The notes beneath the pieces are model-generated. The model was not told the DNA's origin, made no database searches, and saw only the letters and a program-made list of their open reading frames with translations. Shown here in pieces: positions 12,056 through 22,862 of a stretch of 64,000 nucleotides of DNA (the first letter of the stretch is position 1; every line of letters starts with the position of its first letter). Origin of the DNA: Xestospongia bergquistia (taxonomy: Eukaryota; Porifera; Demospongiae; Haplosclerida; Petrosiidae); assembly GCA_963965975.1 (NCBI GenBank), contig OZ014422.1:5665155-5729154 (forward strand), written 5' to 3'. Both the position numbers and the translations under genes were made by a program.

Positions 12056-12311
12056 CAAGATAACTCACAGGGCGCAAAGTGATTGATTATGCAAAATTAA
12101 GGGCTCTATTCTTATTATTTCCGCAATTGTGTGATTAGGAGAATATCTGGTTTAATTAATAATTATTATTGTGCTCAAATAAAATAAACCAGCTTAATAT
12201 CAAAGAAAAGAAACTACTACACAACACAATACAGCATAAACTACTATAGTCTAATTTATTAATATATATGTTTAATATCTTTGAATTACTAAGCTCTAGC
12301 TAGAGATAGAT

Positions 12312-12640
12312 CTACTGAGGGGGATAAGGTGCAGAAGGATAAACACCAGGTTGTTGTGGTGGATACCCTCCAGGAGGATATGCTCCAAGATAGTGTGTAG
12401 GATAGCCAGCAAGATTTTCTTGTGAATATCTTATGGCAGAATAACCTTGCAGAGGATATCTACTGGCAGGATAAGGAACTGGAGGCTGAGAAGTTTGGAG
12501 AGGTGCATTGACAGTCATTTTGCTATCAGTAGTAGCAATGACAGTAGTGGTGGTGGTAGCAGCAAGTGTGCCTTATACAAGAGTGGTCTGAGGTGTGTGG
12601 CTACCTTCATGACAAGCAGAGGAATATTGCTAGTTTTAAA
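12312..12640 (-). pseudogene. Relic of a receptor tail exon, copy 3
   Basis: An open 68-residue tail (MTVNAPLQTSQPPVPYP to YPSAPYPPQ-stop) with the usual TAG end at 12312, but PPPY has become PLQT. The part upstream is frameshifted (ACAAGAGTGGTC instead of ACAACAGTAGTC), and the membrane helix is missing beyond about 12640. It is the least damaged of the three tail relics, but still has no anchor or acceptor-linked helix. Confidence 0.65.
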
Positions 12641-12881
12641 ATGTTATTAGCACCAAAATATAATGAAATTCCATATTAAAATAATGAGTATATAATAAGC
12701 AAGAATACAATAAACACATGTATGGAGCTGATTATATAGCTTACAATACATGATGTAATTAGCTTACAACAAGATATATACATATGTATATATATTATAT
12801 ATGAATACAATATCATAATAATGTTAAGTCATGTGTCAAAGTTAACATTATCTTTTATTGAGTATATAAGGTAGCAAAATC

Positions 12882-13176
12882 TCATTGTAGATGTGCAGTG
12901 GCTGGATAATATTCACTAGGAGAATAAGCAGCAGGAGACTGATGAGAATGTGAAGGAGTTGCCTGTTGTTCTCCATCAGGTCTGTTTTTAGCAGCAAGGG
13001 CAATAACTAAAGTTGTGGTTCTAAGTGTACATGTCCCTCTCACAATTACATTTGAATTACCTGATAATCTGAATAAATCCTTGAACAAAAACAAAAGCAA
13101 GTACAACACAAACCACCAGCTATAGCAGCAATTGATATTCCAATGATGGAAAGTATATGCTTAATATCATGATTAT
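12882..13176 (-). pseudogene. Frameshifted membrane-and-short-tail exon, copy 3
   Basis: Homolog of the open exon at 6574-6872, with the same acceptor region and TGA stop. Four bases are missing near 13060 (TATCAGGTAATT instead of TATCGTAAAGGTAATT), so the helix and the tail are in different frames. The deletion also creates a CAG|GTAATT sequence that could act as a splice donor. No transcript evidence is available here. Confidence 0.6.
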
Positions 13177-13316
13177 CTATATGGTAAAGAAGAAACAGTA
13201 CTCTGTGTACTTTTGCTAATTATTAAATTTAGCCTGTCCATTCATGTTCATAAATAGTAAATGAACGATAAAAATAGCTCAGAATGTGTGATGTACATGT
13301 GTGTATTATAATATAC

Positions 13317-13380
13317 CTTGTCCATTATTGGATGATAAAAGAATCAAAAAGAAAACAATCAGAGCTAAAATGACCTTTAT
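13317..13380 (-). pseudogene. Dead signal-peptide exon, copy 3
   Basis: The reading is a good leader (KVILALIVFFLILLSSNNGQ) with a GT donor and phase 1 exit, but its first codon is ATA, not ATG, as in the copy at 1650-1713. It lies directly upstream of the membrane exon at 12882-13176 with only an intron-sized gap. This pair looks like a receptor unit that has lost all SRCR exons. Confidence 0.55.
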
Positions 13381-14300
13381 TGTCACCTGCAGCAGAGTGA
13401 CAAAAGGTGGAAATAAGAATTTTAAAAGAAATAACCACAATTTTAGCTTTCTTAGTTTATTCATTTACACAAGTGGGTGTATGTTGAACAAAAATATTTC
13501 TTTTGTTTGTTAATCAACCATTGTTTAGTTGTTTTGTTGAATTTGTATTTTTAATTACACTAAACAACAACATCTAATGTGTCCTGTAGAAGATATTATA
13601 TATTAATATTAAGTAACAACAGAAGCCAAATAAATTTAGAAATGGCACACATGTCAAGAATGGAACAAGGAATTGGAACTTACAACTAGGTTATTAATTG
13701 GAATTGTCAATTCTGTGAAGGTGTGCAAAAGAAAAAGGTAGTATGAACTGGGATGTTCATATTCCTAGTACATGTCATTAAAACTCTTTGTGTTATAACA
13801 ATAACAATCATACATAATATGTATTACTAAATGAAATTATAAAAGTAATACCTATTCAACAAAATAATTAAGTAATAAACTGCCACTATATATCATGTAT
13901 AGATAATGTGTCATGTGATCTTTATAGCTTGTCCAAAAATAGAGAAAGATAAACAATCACATAAATAAAGTGAATTTCATTTTTACTGTTAATTATATAG
14001 GCTCTAAAATGATTGATCTTTATTTACATCACAAACACAAACATCTATGCAAATATTACCTAATACCTCATAAATATATGTATGTGTGTGTGTTGTTCAG
14101 AAGTACCTGTCATTATATAGCACAGATGTCTATGCCAACATGACCTAATACTTCATAAATATATGTTATTGTTCTGAAGTCTACTAAACCAAACAGACCA
14201 CACTAAATGTAAAGCTACAATTACAAAAAACATTGATCAACAGGAGCAAAATAATTAAATAATGAGCAAATCACAACTAAGAATTACAGGGGAATAACTA
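13381..14300. other. Non-coding duplicated segment
   Basis: Third copy of the segment at 1720-2700. It contains a short local duplication of the AACATCTATGCAAATATTACC region near 14030-14170. No gene seen. Confidence 0.6.
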
Positions 14301-14343
14301 CTACTAATATTTTTCCTTAGTTTGTTGATGTTCAGATACCAGA

Positions 14344-17300
14344 CTAATACTGTTGCTGAGGATACCCTCCAGAAGGATAGATGGCAGACTGTTGAGGAGG
14401 ATATGCTCTTGCAGGAGGAGAAGTACCTGGTTGCTGTGGAAGGAAAGCAACAATGGGTTCTTTAGGATGTCCTGTGGCAGGACAACCCTGTTGAGAATAT
14501 GGAGGAGGTGCATTAGAAGCAGAATTATCCATCATTGTTTCAGTAGTAATAACAGAATTAGTGGTAGTAGCAGATGCAACAATACTCGGAGGCCTGAAGC
14601 AATCTTCAAAAATAATGAAAAAAAATTTCGTCTCCATACAATAACATAAAATCCCCACAATGATAAGAATAACAATACAAAAAAATATAAGAGAGGCAAT
14701 TATCCCTCCTAAAACAGCAGCATCTTTGTTGATACCTGTAAACATACAATAGAGCTATTATTGTTACATTCAAACTACACACACACACGCACACACATGC
14801 AAATTCATAAATCATTATATATATATACATTCACAAAACTAATAATGTCCACTTCAACTATACAGAAGGTCTGTGATCTATACAAATTATGTCCAGATAC
14901 ATCATAATATCAAACTAAACACTATAGCATGTGCTCACAATTTATTGACTAGGCAACAACCTACGATCATTTTGTAAGTGGCAGTAACAGAAGTCAATGT
15001 TACACTTTTTAAAAATGAAACCTGAGTCAGACAGGCAGGGGATATATGGGGCATAAAAATGTATTAATCCTTATTTTTGGTTTTCAAGGCCAATGTTTGT
15101 GTTATACTAAATATGTCTCCTCTATGCTATCAATATGTCAATGACAAACATAGCATCATGTAACTTTGACTTTGTTGAATACGGTAAGCAAAGGTGATGT
15201 CTGGTGAGCATGGAAAAATCAAGCTTGAGAATGAAAAAGATCCCTACAACCCATTGTCTGCATTCAGGCAATTAATAACCTTTTAAATACACACACACAC
15301 AGTGAATGAGCTAGAACTAATAATATAATACTAAATTAACAATTACACTGCTAATTAACAATTAAGTGGTTACCTGATGGTGATAAATCAGCATAGCGAC
15401 AAGTATCAAGTGTACCATATGAAGGACTATTACGAAGTGAGAACTCTGTGGGGAAAGACTGTCATGGTCTCACATTTATTAACTATGCTACTCACCACAC
15501 TCCAAAGAGACATCTTCATGATGACGACAGTTATGATTCTGAGATGATGGACATTTCTTACAATAACCAAGACAATTTAAAGATGAACTCTCACACAAAA
15601 CATCATCAAACCAAATTGGCTGATAAGGGTTGCCATAACTACAAAAGAGACAATTGTTTAATTATATTCTTGTCTTTTAAATTTACCATATTAACATAAC
15701 ATAATAATATAATCACTAATCACCTATTTAAAAGTACTTACTAAATTAAAGTATATTTAAAACGAGAATAGTCTGAATACCCCAGTTGACGACAGGCCAC
15801 AATAGCTTCAGGAAAATCAAAAATATCATCACATACTGTTCCCCATTGTCCATTACAATAGACCTCAAGACGTCCTTGGTTAGAATATGTCCCATTCACA
15901 ATACGAATTTGTCCTGAATATGGATTGTTCCAGATCTTAGTGGAATCTAAATGACACATATGACATTGTATGATACTAGTAAATGATGTTAAAACTTACA
16001 ACAAACAACAAATACATCACTGTCGTCACTATAACAAGAAGGGGAGATTTCAGTGCTGAAACTACACTGTAGTAGAACCAGGTAACTACTAGATGAACAG
16101 CTAACATTGTTTAGTAATGTTGATCTAATGTCTGTTCCAAAACTGTAAAAAGGATTTGAATGACAACATTAAGATATCATTGGTCAGTATGCTAAAGTAT
16201 TCTTAATTTATGTTTATCATCTTTGTATTACTTAAGTGTCATCATTTATAGTAAAGAATTTTGTTTCCACTATTAACATTATTGAAAATACCTTGTCTAA
16301 TCTAGGCTTGTTCAGTATTAGTTCTAGCACTGTTTTTAATTTAATTCTATTCTATATAAGTAAATTTATAGACACTATAACAATTAACAAATAATGTCAA
16401 TATCCTTATGATATTATGTTAATACAACATTACAGTGTATACTGATGGTAGGAGCACAGATCACATAACACTCAACACAATTATGTTATAGGATTTAGGA
16501 CCTGTGGAATGTGTTTATATTAGACTAGATAAATATGGTCATCATGTTATAATTCAAAGAAACAGGGTTGCTGTGATTACAGGATAAAAATAATGATTAT
16601 AATTACTTAGTGGATAGTAAATGTAATGATTAAATTACTGATTTTTTTGAAGTAATGATTACAATTACAATTACACTTTGACTTTTTGGTTAATCAATAA
16701 TATTTCTAAATTTATTCCAGTCAAAATTCTTCAAAATTGTATTCACTGTTTACTTTCAATTGACTGCTTAGTGCATAATGCATAATTACACATTGCACAA
16801 TATGTAAAGTGCTAAACTCACATTTACACACTTGCTTTGAGTTATTATCCAGCAAAAAATGCTGACATATTTAACACATTAAACTATAAGGCACTGAATT
16901 ACTAATAGAATACAATTACTTGGTGTAATTACAATTACATTATAATTAGAAAATGCTGATTACAATTACAATACATCACTTGACATATTGTAATCATTAA
17001 TAATCATTATAATTACAATTACTGATTACAACACCTTGGAGAGACTATAATCAAGAAAAGTCATGACTAATCACCTTGAAGTATTTCCAGTATTACCATA
17101 ACTTGAGACACCAGTAAAGGCCAGTTGATGACATATCACATTAGCTTCGTTGTAACCAAAATAACTATCATAACAGATGTTACCCCAAATCTCCTTATAA
17201 TAGATCTCCACTATACCAGAAGTATAGGCTTGAGTTGATGAGAATACATTATTTCTAATCAGACGAAGTGCTCCAGTACCTGAATAGAGAGATCTTTAGG

Positions 17301-17655
17301 TTTATAAACCATTCATTAAAATTGGCTCATCCTTAACTCCGTGGATAGTGGGTTTTAACGGATGTGAATGAGATTGCTGCGGCATTAGTTGTCATTATTA
17401 CAAAGTAAATTACTGACATTAATTATTTTATAAGATATACACACAGCAAAGAGAAGACTTAAAATATAATCTAAAATGAAAGTCACAATGCTTGCCCAGC
17501 TGGACATAATTGAATCATGACAAGACAAATTTAGTTATATCTAGTAGACAGACTACTATCTAAATGTCATACAACAAACGTCATCTACCTTGTCCATCGA
17601 CAGGTGAAATACCATGAAGGCCAAGAAAGGCAACCAAGATCACAACGAGCTCCAT
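14344..17655 (-). CDS. SRCR receptor 3: two SRCR domains, TM, short PPPY tail
   Basis: Exons 17589-17655, 17075-17279, 16000-16142, 15742-15946, 15496-15638, 15374-15445 and 14344-14735 sum to 1227 bases in one open frame, 408 residues. The signal peptide starts [19 protein letters not shown] 1 has six Cys plus NICYDSYFG, where paralogs have NICDD. SRCR 2 carries GQWGTVCDD. The helix is near AAVLGGIIASLIFFCIVILIIVGILC. The tail has NAPPPYSQQG but only a few YPP repeats, having lost a middle block relative to receptor 1. The large intron between the two halves of SRCR 1 holds an inserted element (16560-17042). SRCR exons are closest to receptor 2, from which it probably separated by tandem duplication. 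Confidence 0.86.
16560..17042. mobile_element. AT-rich foldback or MITE in an intron of receptor 3
   Basis: The insert starts CAGGGTTGCTGTGATTACAG and ends with an imperfect complement (GATTACAACACCTTGG). The ends are full of ATTAC/GTAAT repeats, and there is no coding capacity. It is absent at the matching intron position of receptors 1 and 2. A short piece with the same terminus (ATTACAACAACCCTGG) lies at about 20848-20888. Confidence 0.7.
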
Positions 17656-17907
17656 CAAGATAGCTCACAGGAAGTGAAAAGCGCAACGTGATTATGCAAA
17701 ATTAATGGGATCTACGCTTATTATATCCGCAATTGTGTATTATGGTTTAATTAATAATCATTATTGTGGTCAAACAAGCCAGCTCAAAATCAAAGTAAAA
17801 GAAACTACTACACAACACAACACAACACAGTATAAACTGCTATAGTCTAATTTATTAATATATATGTTTAATATCTTTGAATTACTGAGCTCTAGCTGGT
17901 GATAGAT

Positions 17908-18738
17908 CTACTGAGGGGGATAGGGTGCAGGAGGATAAGTACCAGGTGGTTGTGGTGGATAACCTCCAGGAGGATATGCTCCAGGATACTGTGTAGGATA
18001 GTCAGCAAGGTTTTCTTGTGAATATCTTATGGCAGGATAACCTTGCAGAGGATATCCACTGGCAGGATAAGCAACTGGAGGCTGAGAATTTGGAGGAGGT
18101 GCATCAACAGTCATTTTAGTTTCAGTAGAAGTAATAACAGCAGCAGTTGTGGTAGTGGCAGGTGTACCTTTTACAACAGTAGTCCGAGGTGTGCGGCTAC
18201 CTTCACGACAAGCAGCACCAATTCCTACACCCAAACAACAGCATATACACAGAGGAATGGCAATGATAAGAACACAGATAAAGATGATGAAACCAATTAC
18301 TCCTCCCACAATAACAGCTATGTTAGTGGTACCTAATATAAATGAAATAGAATCATGTACAATGTTTTTGATATCTAAAAGTAATATAATTATAACTACT
18401 TGCTATGTTATGTAAATGGTCTTATTAAGGGACACCTAAAAGGTATAAACTATATTATATATATAGTGGTTACCAAGTCTCTTTGTATAAATTATATATG
18501 TACTATTACAGAATACAATATCACAATTATTACATTACAGATACTATAAACTTACTTGTACTTGGAGAATCTATATTTTTTTTATGTAGAAGAGATAAGA
18601 AAAAACATACAAGTAACTGGATATGAATTATCTCCTAGTTGATTACAGGCAGTGTTTACTATGTCTATGCACATATATTTATACCACAAAATAACATCAT
18701 AGCTCTTACATCTATAAACATATATGTACTTGGAGTAG

Positions 18739-18779
<41 letters not shown>

Positions 18780-20622
18780 AAAAGAGAAAAATGAAATATA
18801 ATATTAATTTTACTCTAGTATAATTCCAGTTATGATAGATAAATATCATATGCATCATCTCAATTTCAATAAAACAGGTTCAATTGTTATTTTAATTATA
18901 TATATCCTCTAACTTACTTGCTCCATTACAAGTACTAATTGTAGTATATGGACCACTAGTGCGAGAGAGAGAAAACTCTATGGACAAGAGACAAATATAA
19001 TATGACCATATTATTGGTCCATTTTACTTACCACACTCCAAAGAGACATCCTCACTATGACCACAGTTATGATACTGAGATGATGGACATCTCTCACAAT
19101 TAGCAAGACAAATAGTAGATGAACTTGTACATCTAACATTGTCCAACCAAATTGGCTGAGTACTGGAGCCATCACTAAAAAAACTCTTAATAAACATCTA
19201 CAATGTCCAGATCCAACAAAAATATAAACTCACATTATGGTCTATTCAATATATGATTTTATTTAAAATCAATCAATCTAGCAACATTATTATAAACTCA
19301 TGAACTTACTAAATTGATGTGTACTCATAACGAGAGTAATCTGAGTACCCCAGTTGACGACAGGCAACATTAGCATCAGTTGAACTAAAACTATCATCAC
19401 AAACTGTTCCCCACTGTCCATTACAATAAACCTCAAGACGACCACGATTGGAGTAGTCTCCACCCACAATACGAAGCTGTCCTGTATAAGGATTGCTACT
19501 CCAGATCTTAGTGGTATCTAATGACATAAGTATTTGCACAACAATATAGTGAATGATATAAATACTATGTACTTACAGCAAACAACAAAAGCATCACGAC
19601 TATGATCATTACAATAAGAGGAGTAGCGAGACCTGTAACTACACTGTAGTAGAACCAGGTAACTACTGGATGAACAGTCAACATCTTCTAGTAACATGGA
19701 ATTAGTATCATTTCCATAACTATATAACAAATGAAACATTTCTTAAGTCAATTTAATGTCTTTAACATTGAAGAGTTTAAAGTATAGATCAATTGATAAC
19801 TTGATAAATTGGTATTTTACTTGTTTACTAAAATGTTTAATAATGTTAATATTGTTATATGTATTCATTACCATATATGTGTTTAAAATATGTTTATATC
19901 TTAAGCTTGTTGTTTTTGGCACACTCCTATGATATTTGATATGTCTTGTCATAACTTAAAGGATTGCAAGCCCTTACTGAATAACTTTCAAAATGACAAA
20001 TTAGAATGTTTGTGTATCAGTAATTTGTATTCTGTAACATAATAGAGTTCTCTGTATATTAGCATGAACAACAACATGATTTGATCTATGATCCAAGTAT
20101 TTATAAAAATGGATGCTACAGTAATAAAATAGTTTAAAAAATTCAGGGTAATTAATTTAATTTTGTTAATATGATCTATAATTAACTTTTTGTTTTATAT
20201 GAAATAATTATTCTTACAGTGTTGTACTTCCAGAATTGCCATAAGTAGAAACACCAGTAAAGGCCAGTTGATGACATATCACATTAGCTTCATTGTAACT
20301 AAAATAAGTATCATCACAGATGTTACCCCAAGTACTACCATAATAGATTTCCACTATACCAGAGGTATAGGCTTGGATTGTGGAATAGTAATTGTTCCTC
20401 ACTAGACGAAGTGCTCCAACACCTAAGTACAAAAATATCACTGTAGACTGGTTGTTATTTTATGTACCATTAGCTACAATGTATCTACAATCACTTTACA
20501 ATATTTCTAATGACAACCATTAAAATAATCAAAGTGTTTATATCATAATAATTCTGCTTACCTTGTCCATTAACATTTGCAATCAGACCAAGAATACTAA
20601 CTAAGATTACTATGAGATCCAT
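17908..20622 (-). CDS. SRCR receptor 4: two SRCR domains, micro-exon stalk, TM, tail
   Basis: Exons 20562-20622, 20218-20422, 19577-19719, 19310-19517, 19032-19174, 18918-18977, a 15-base micro-exon 18556-18570, and 17908-18332 sum to 1260 bases, open, 419 residues. The leader starts [17 protein letters not shown] 1 has six Cys and SRCR 2 about ten. The stalk is extended by the micro-exon, which adds NSPST. The helix is [20 protein letters not shown] followed by [11 protein letters not shown]. The tail has [10 protein letters not shown]: the Tyr of the PPPY motif is Asn here, unlike the near-identical tail of receptor 5. A second micro-exon copy at 18724-18738 has lost its GT donor (GT to AT). 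An AATAAA on the minus strand near 17850 could be the poly(A) signal. It ends 253 bases upstream of the start of receptor 3. Confidence 0.88.
18740..18778. repeat. (TA)n microsatellite in the stalk intron of receptor 4
   Basis: About 19 TA units run directly beside the acceptor of the disabled micro-exon at 18724-18738. Seen directly. Confidence 0.9.
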
Positions 20623-20639
20623 AGTATTATCAGCAACAG

Positions 20640-20840
20640 GAGTAAGACAGTTTAAAAGATAAATAGTGACTCAATATACTAAGCAGGAAATGAGTAATGT
20701 CAAAACTTACCCTGTCATTTATACAGATTGAATATCATAAATTAACACAATTAGGTCAATCTAGATGTCTAAAGTGAGTGTCTGTACTCCATAAGATGTT
20801 ACTGTGACCATCTGTATAGTGCAATAGCACCAAATAATGT
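20640..20840 (-). promoter_or_regulatory. Candidate promoter of receptor 4, repeated at 26060 and 31200
   Basis: On the minus strand a CTGTATAAATGACAG sequence (TATA-like, near 20710-20725) lies about 95 bases upstream of the ATG at 20622 and is followed by a GGTAAGT that could be a 5' donor. The block recurs upstream of receptor 5 (26060-26290) and at 31190-31400, upstream of the leader exon at 30350. These are duplicates, so the promoter role is inferred mainly from position. Confidence 0.4.
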
Positions 20841-20844
20841 GCAT

Positions 20845-20888
20845 TACCATACAATTACAATTACAATTACTAATTACAACAACCCTGG
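20845..20888. mobile_element. Solo end of the AT-rich element seen at 16560
   Basis: About 44 bases of ATTACAATTAC repeats end in ATTACAACAACCCTGG, the complement of the terminus at 16560. It lies beside the broken receptor at 20924-22603. Confidence 0.5.
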
Positions 20889-21102
20889 AGAGAATACAAT
20901 CAAGAAAAGTCATGACTAATCACCTTGAAGTATTTCCAGCATTACCATAACTTGAGACACCAGTAAAGGCCAGTTCATGACATATCACATTAGCTTCACT
21001 GTAGTTAAATGAAGCATCATCACAGATGTTACCCCAACTCTCTTTTAATAGATCTCCACTATACCAGAGGTATAAGCTTGAGTTGATGAGAATACATCAT
21101 TT

Positions 21103-22118
21103 CACAGTAAAAAGTGATGGGTAGAAAGTACCCAAACTTTTGGGTCAAAACACCTGCAACTCAGGTAACCCATGTCTTTGGTTAAAATAACCCAATGAAA
21201 ATTATAGTTAAAGCAACTGTCAAATGTATTGGTTATTATAACCCACACTTATAGTTAAAGTAACATCTGACATAAGTAGTTGATGTAACAATTGCTGTTA
21301 CTTTAACTTCGTGCACTGTGGTTACTGTAACACTTAGTAGGTTTGATTCTATGTGGTTATCATAACTAGCAAAATAGGTTGTTATAACTAATATTGTTAA
21401 TATAAATCATTGGTGGTGGGATGCTTCTTTGTTTGGTTTCATCATGTAATGTACTTTATTTTGATAGCCACACTGAAAAAAACCATGTTGTCATTTTAAC
21501 TATAGTTACATCAATATGATGTAAGCCCAATTCAAAGTTCCTACAAGGCCAATACTAGTGTAACTCAATAAGCATGAAGCAAACTAGTTGCATCTACAAC
21601 CACATTGCTTTTACACCCACTTTGCTATAGTAGTCGAATCATGGCTTCAATTGAAGCTATAAGTATATACTATTTCAACTTAATTAACCTAGTTAGTTAG
21701 GTTGAAACAGTATCCACCTCTCCCTCATAATTTCAGTTATTGGTGGTAAGTACTATGTCACAGAATATAGAAAATGTAAGTATTAGATACAAATATTATA
21801 ATAGTAACAGTATAATATTCATTTTGGTCTTCTTCCTATCAGAAAACAGGCATAACAATTCTATGTTATGTAAACTAATATAATATTGCTTTTCCTCCCT
21901 TTTACCAATTTGTTTAATAACATTATTATTCTGATGTTAAACTAGTTATAGTAACAGTCAGTCAACATGGTAGCTTCAACCAACTTAGTTACATTAACCC
22001 ATTTTAATTAAAGTTACCCAGGAGTGTCACTTCAATTACATGTAAGTTAATATAACCAATTTGTACTGTAGTTGATACAACCATTGCAGGTAGTTTTAAC
22101 CTTGTGTTTTTTGCTGTG
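21103..22118. mobile_element. Non-autonomous transposon of about 1 kb inside an SRCR exon
   Basis: The element starts CACAGTAAAAAGTG and ends with the near complement GTGTTTTTTGCTGTG, flanked by a TT (or TTC) duplication. Without it the exon reads continuously across ATTT/CTAATCAG, as in receptor 3. The interior has many degenerate repeats of GTTAYAGTTAAAGTAAC type and no long open frame. It is a MITE-like insertion; the autonomous family is not identifiable from this copy. Confidence 0.85.
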
Positions 22119-22364
22119 TTCTAATCAGACGAAGTCCTCCAGTACCTGAATAGAGAGATCTTTAGGTTTATAAACCATTCATTACAATAGGCTCATTCTT
22201 AACTCCGTGGATAGTGGGTCTTAAGGGATGTGAATGAGATTGCTGTGGCATTAGTTGTCAGTATTACAAAGTAAATTACTGACATTAATTATTTTATAAG
22301 ATATACACACAGCAAAGAGAAGACTTAAAATATACTCTAAAATGAAAGTCACAGTGTTTTGCCC

Positions 22365-22446
22365 AACTGGGCCTGATTGAATCATGACAAGACAAATTTA
22401 GTTATATAACTAAATTTGTCTTGTCATGATTCAATTAGGCCCAGTT
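22365..22446. repeat. Perfect-centre palindrome, arms of 41 bases
   Basis: The two arms meet at 22405/22406 with one mismatch. The left arm is the normal intron sequence shared with other copies (AATCATGACAAGACAAATTT) and the right arm is its inverted copy. It lies in intron 1 of the broken receptor copy. Confidence 0.9.
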
Positions 22447-22448
22447 AT

Positions 22449-22518
22449 ATGACATTTAGATAGTAGTCTGTTTATTAGATATATATATCTAGTAAACAGA
22501 CTACTATCTAAATGTCAT
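22449..22518. repeat. Second adjacent palindrome, arms of about 35 bases
   Basis: The normal intron sequence ACAGACTACTATCTAAATGT (right arm) is preceded by its inverted copy, with the centre near 22483. It sits two bases from the palindrome at 22365-22446, so both probably arose in one template-switching event. Confidence 0.88.
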
Positions 22519-22862
22519 ACAACAAACGTCATCTACCTTGTCCATCGACAGTTGAAATACTATGAAGGCCAAGAAAGGCAACCGAGATCACAACAAACTC
22601 CATCAAGATAACTTACAGGAGGTAAAAGCGCAAGTGATTATACAAAATTAATGGATCTATGCTTATTATTTCCGCAATTGTGTGATTAGGAGAATATCTG
22701 GTTTAATTAATAATTATTATTGTGCTCAAATAAAATAAACCAGCTTAATATCAAAGAAAAAAAACTACTACACAACGCAATACAGCATAAACTACTATAG
22801 TCTAATTTATTAATATATATGTTCAATATCTTTGAATTACTGAGCTCTAGCTAGAGATAGAT

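Larger units (their letters stand above)
20924..22603 (-). pseudogene. Broken SRCR receptor copy: leader plus half of SRCR 1
   Basis: The leader exon 22537-22603 ([15 protein letters not shown], 67 bases, good donor) and first SRCR exon (20924-22145) are recognisable and closest to receptors 1 to 3. The SRCR exon is cut by an insertion at 21103-22118. It also lacks one base near 21040 (AACTCTCTTTTAATAG against AAATCTCCTTATAATAG), which shifts the frame. No second half, SRCR 2, stalk or helix follows before receptor 4 begins. The copy is dead unless its leader exon is spliced over receptor 4, which I consider unlikely. Confidence 0.8.

Noticed and set aside
20924-22603. Functional leader exon spliced over receptor 4
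   Set aside because: The adjoining SRCR exon is interrupted and frameshifted, and receptor 4 has its own leader and upstream block.
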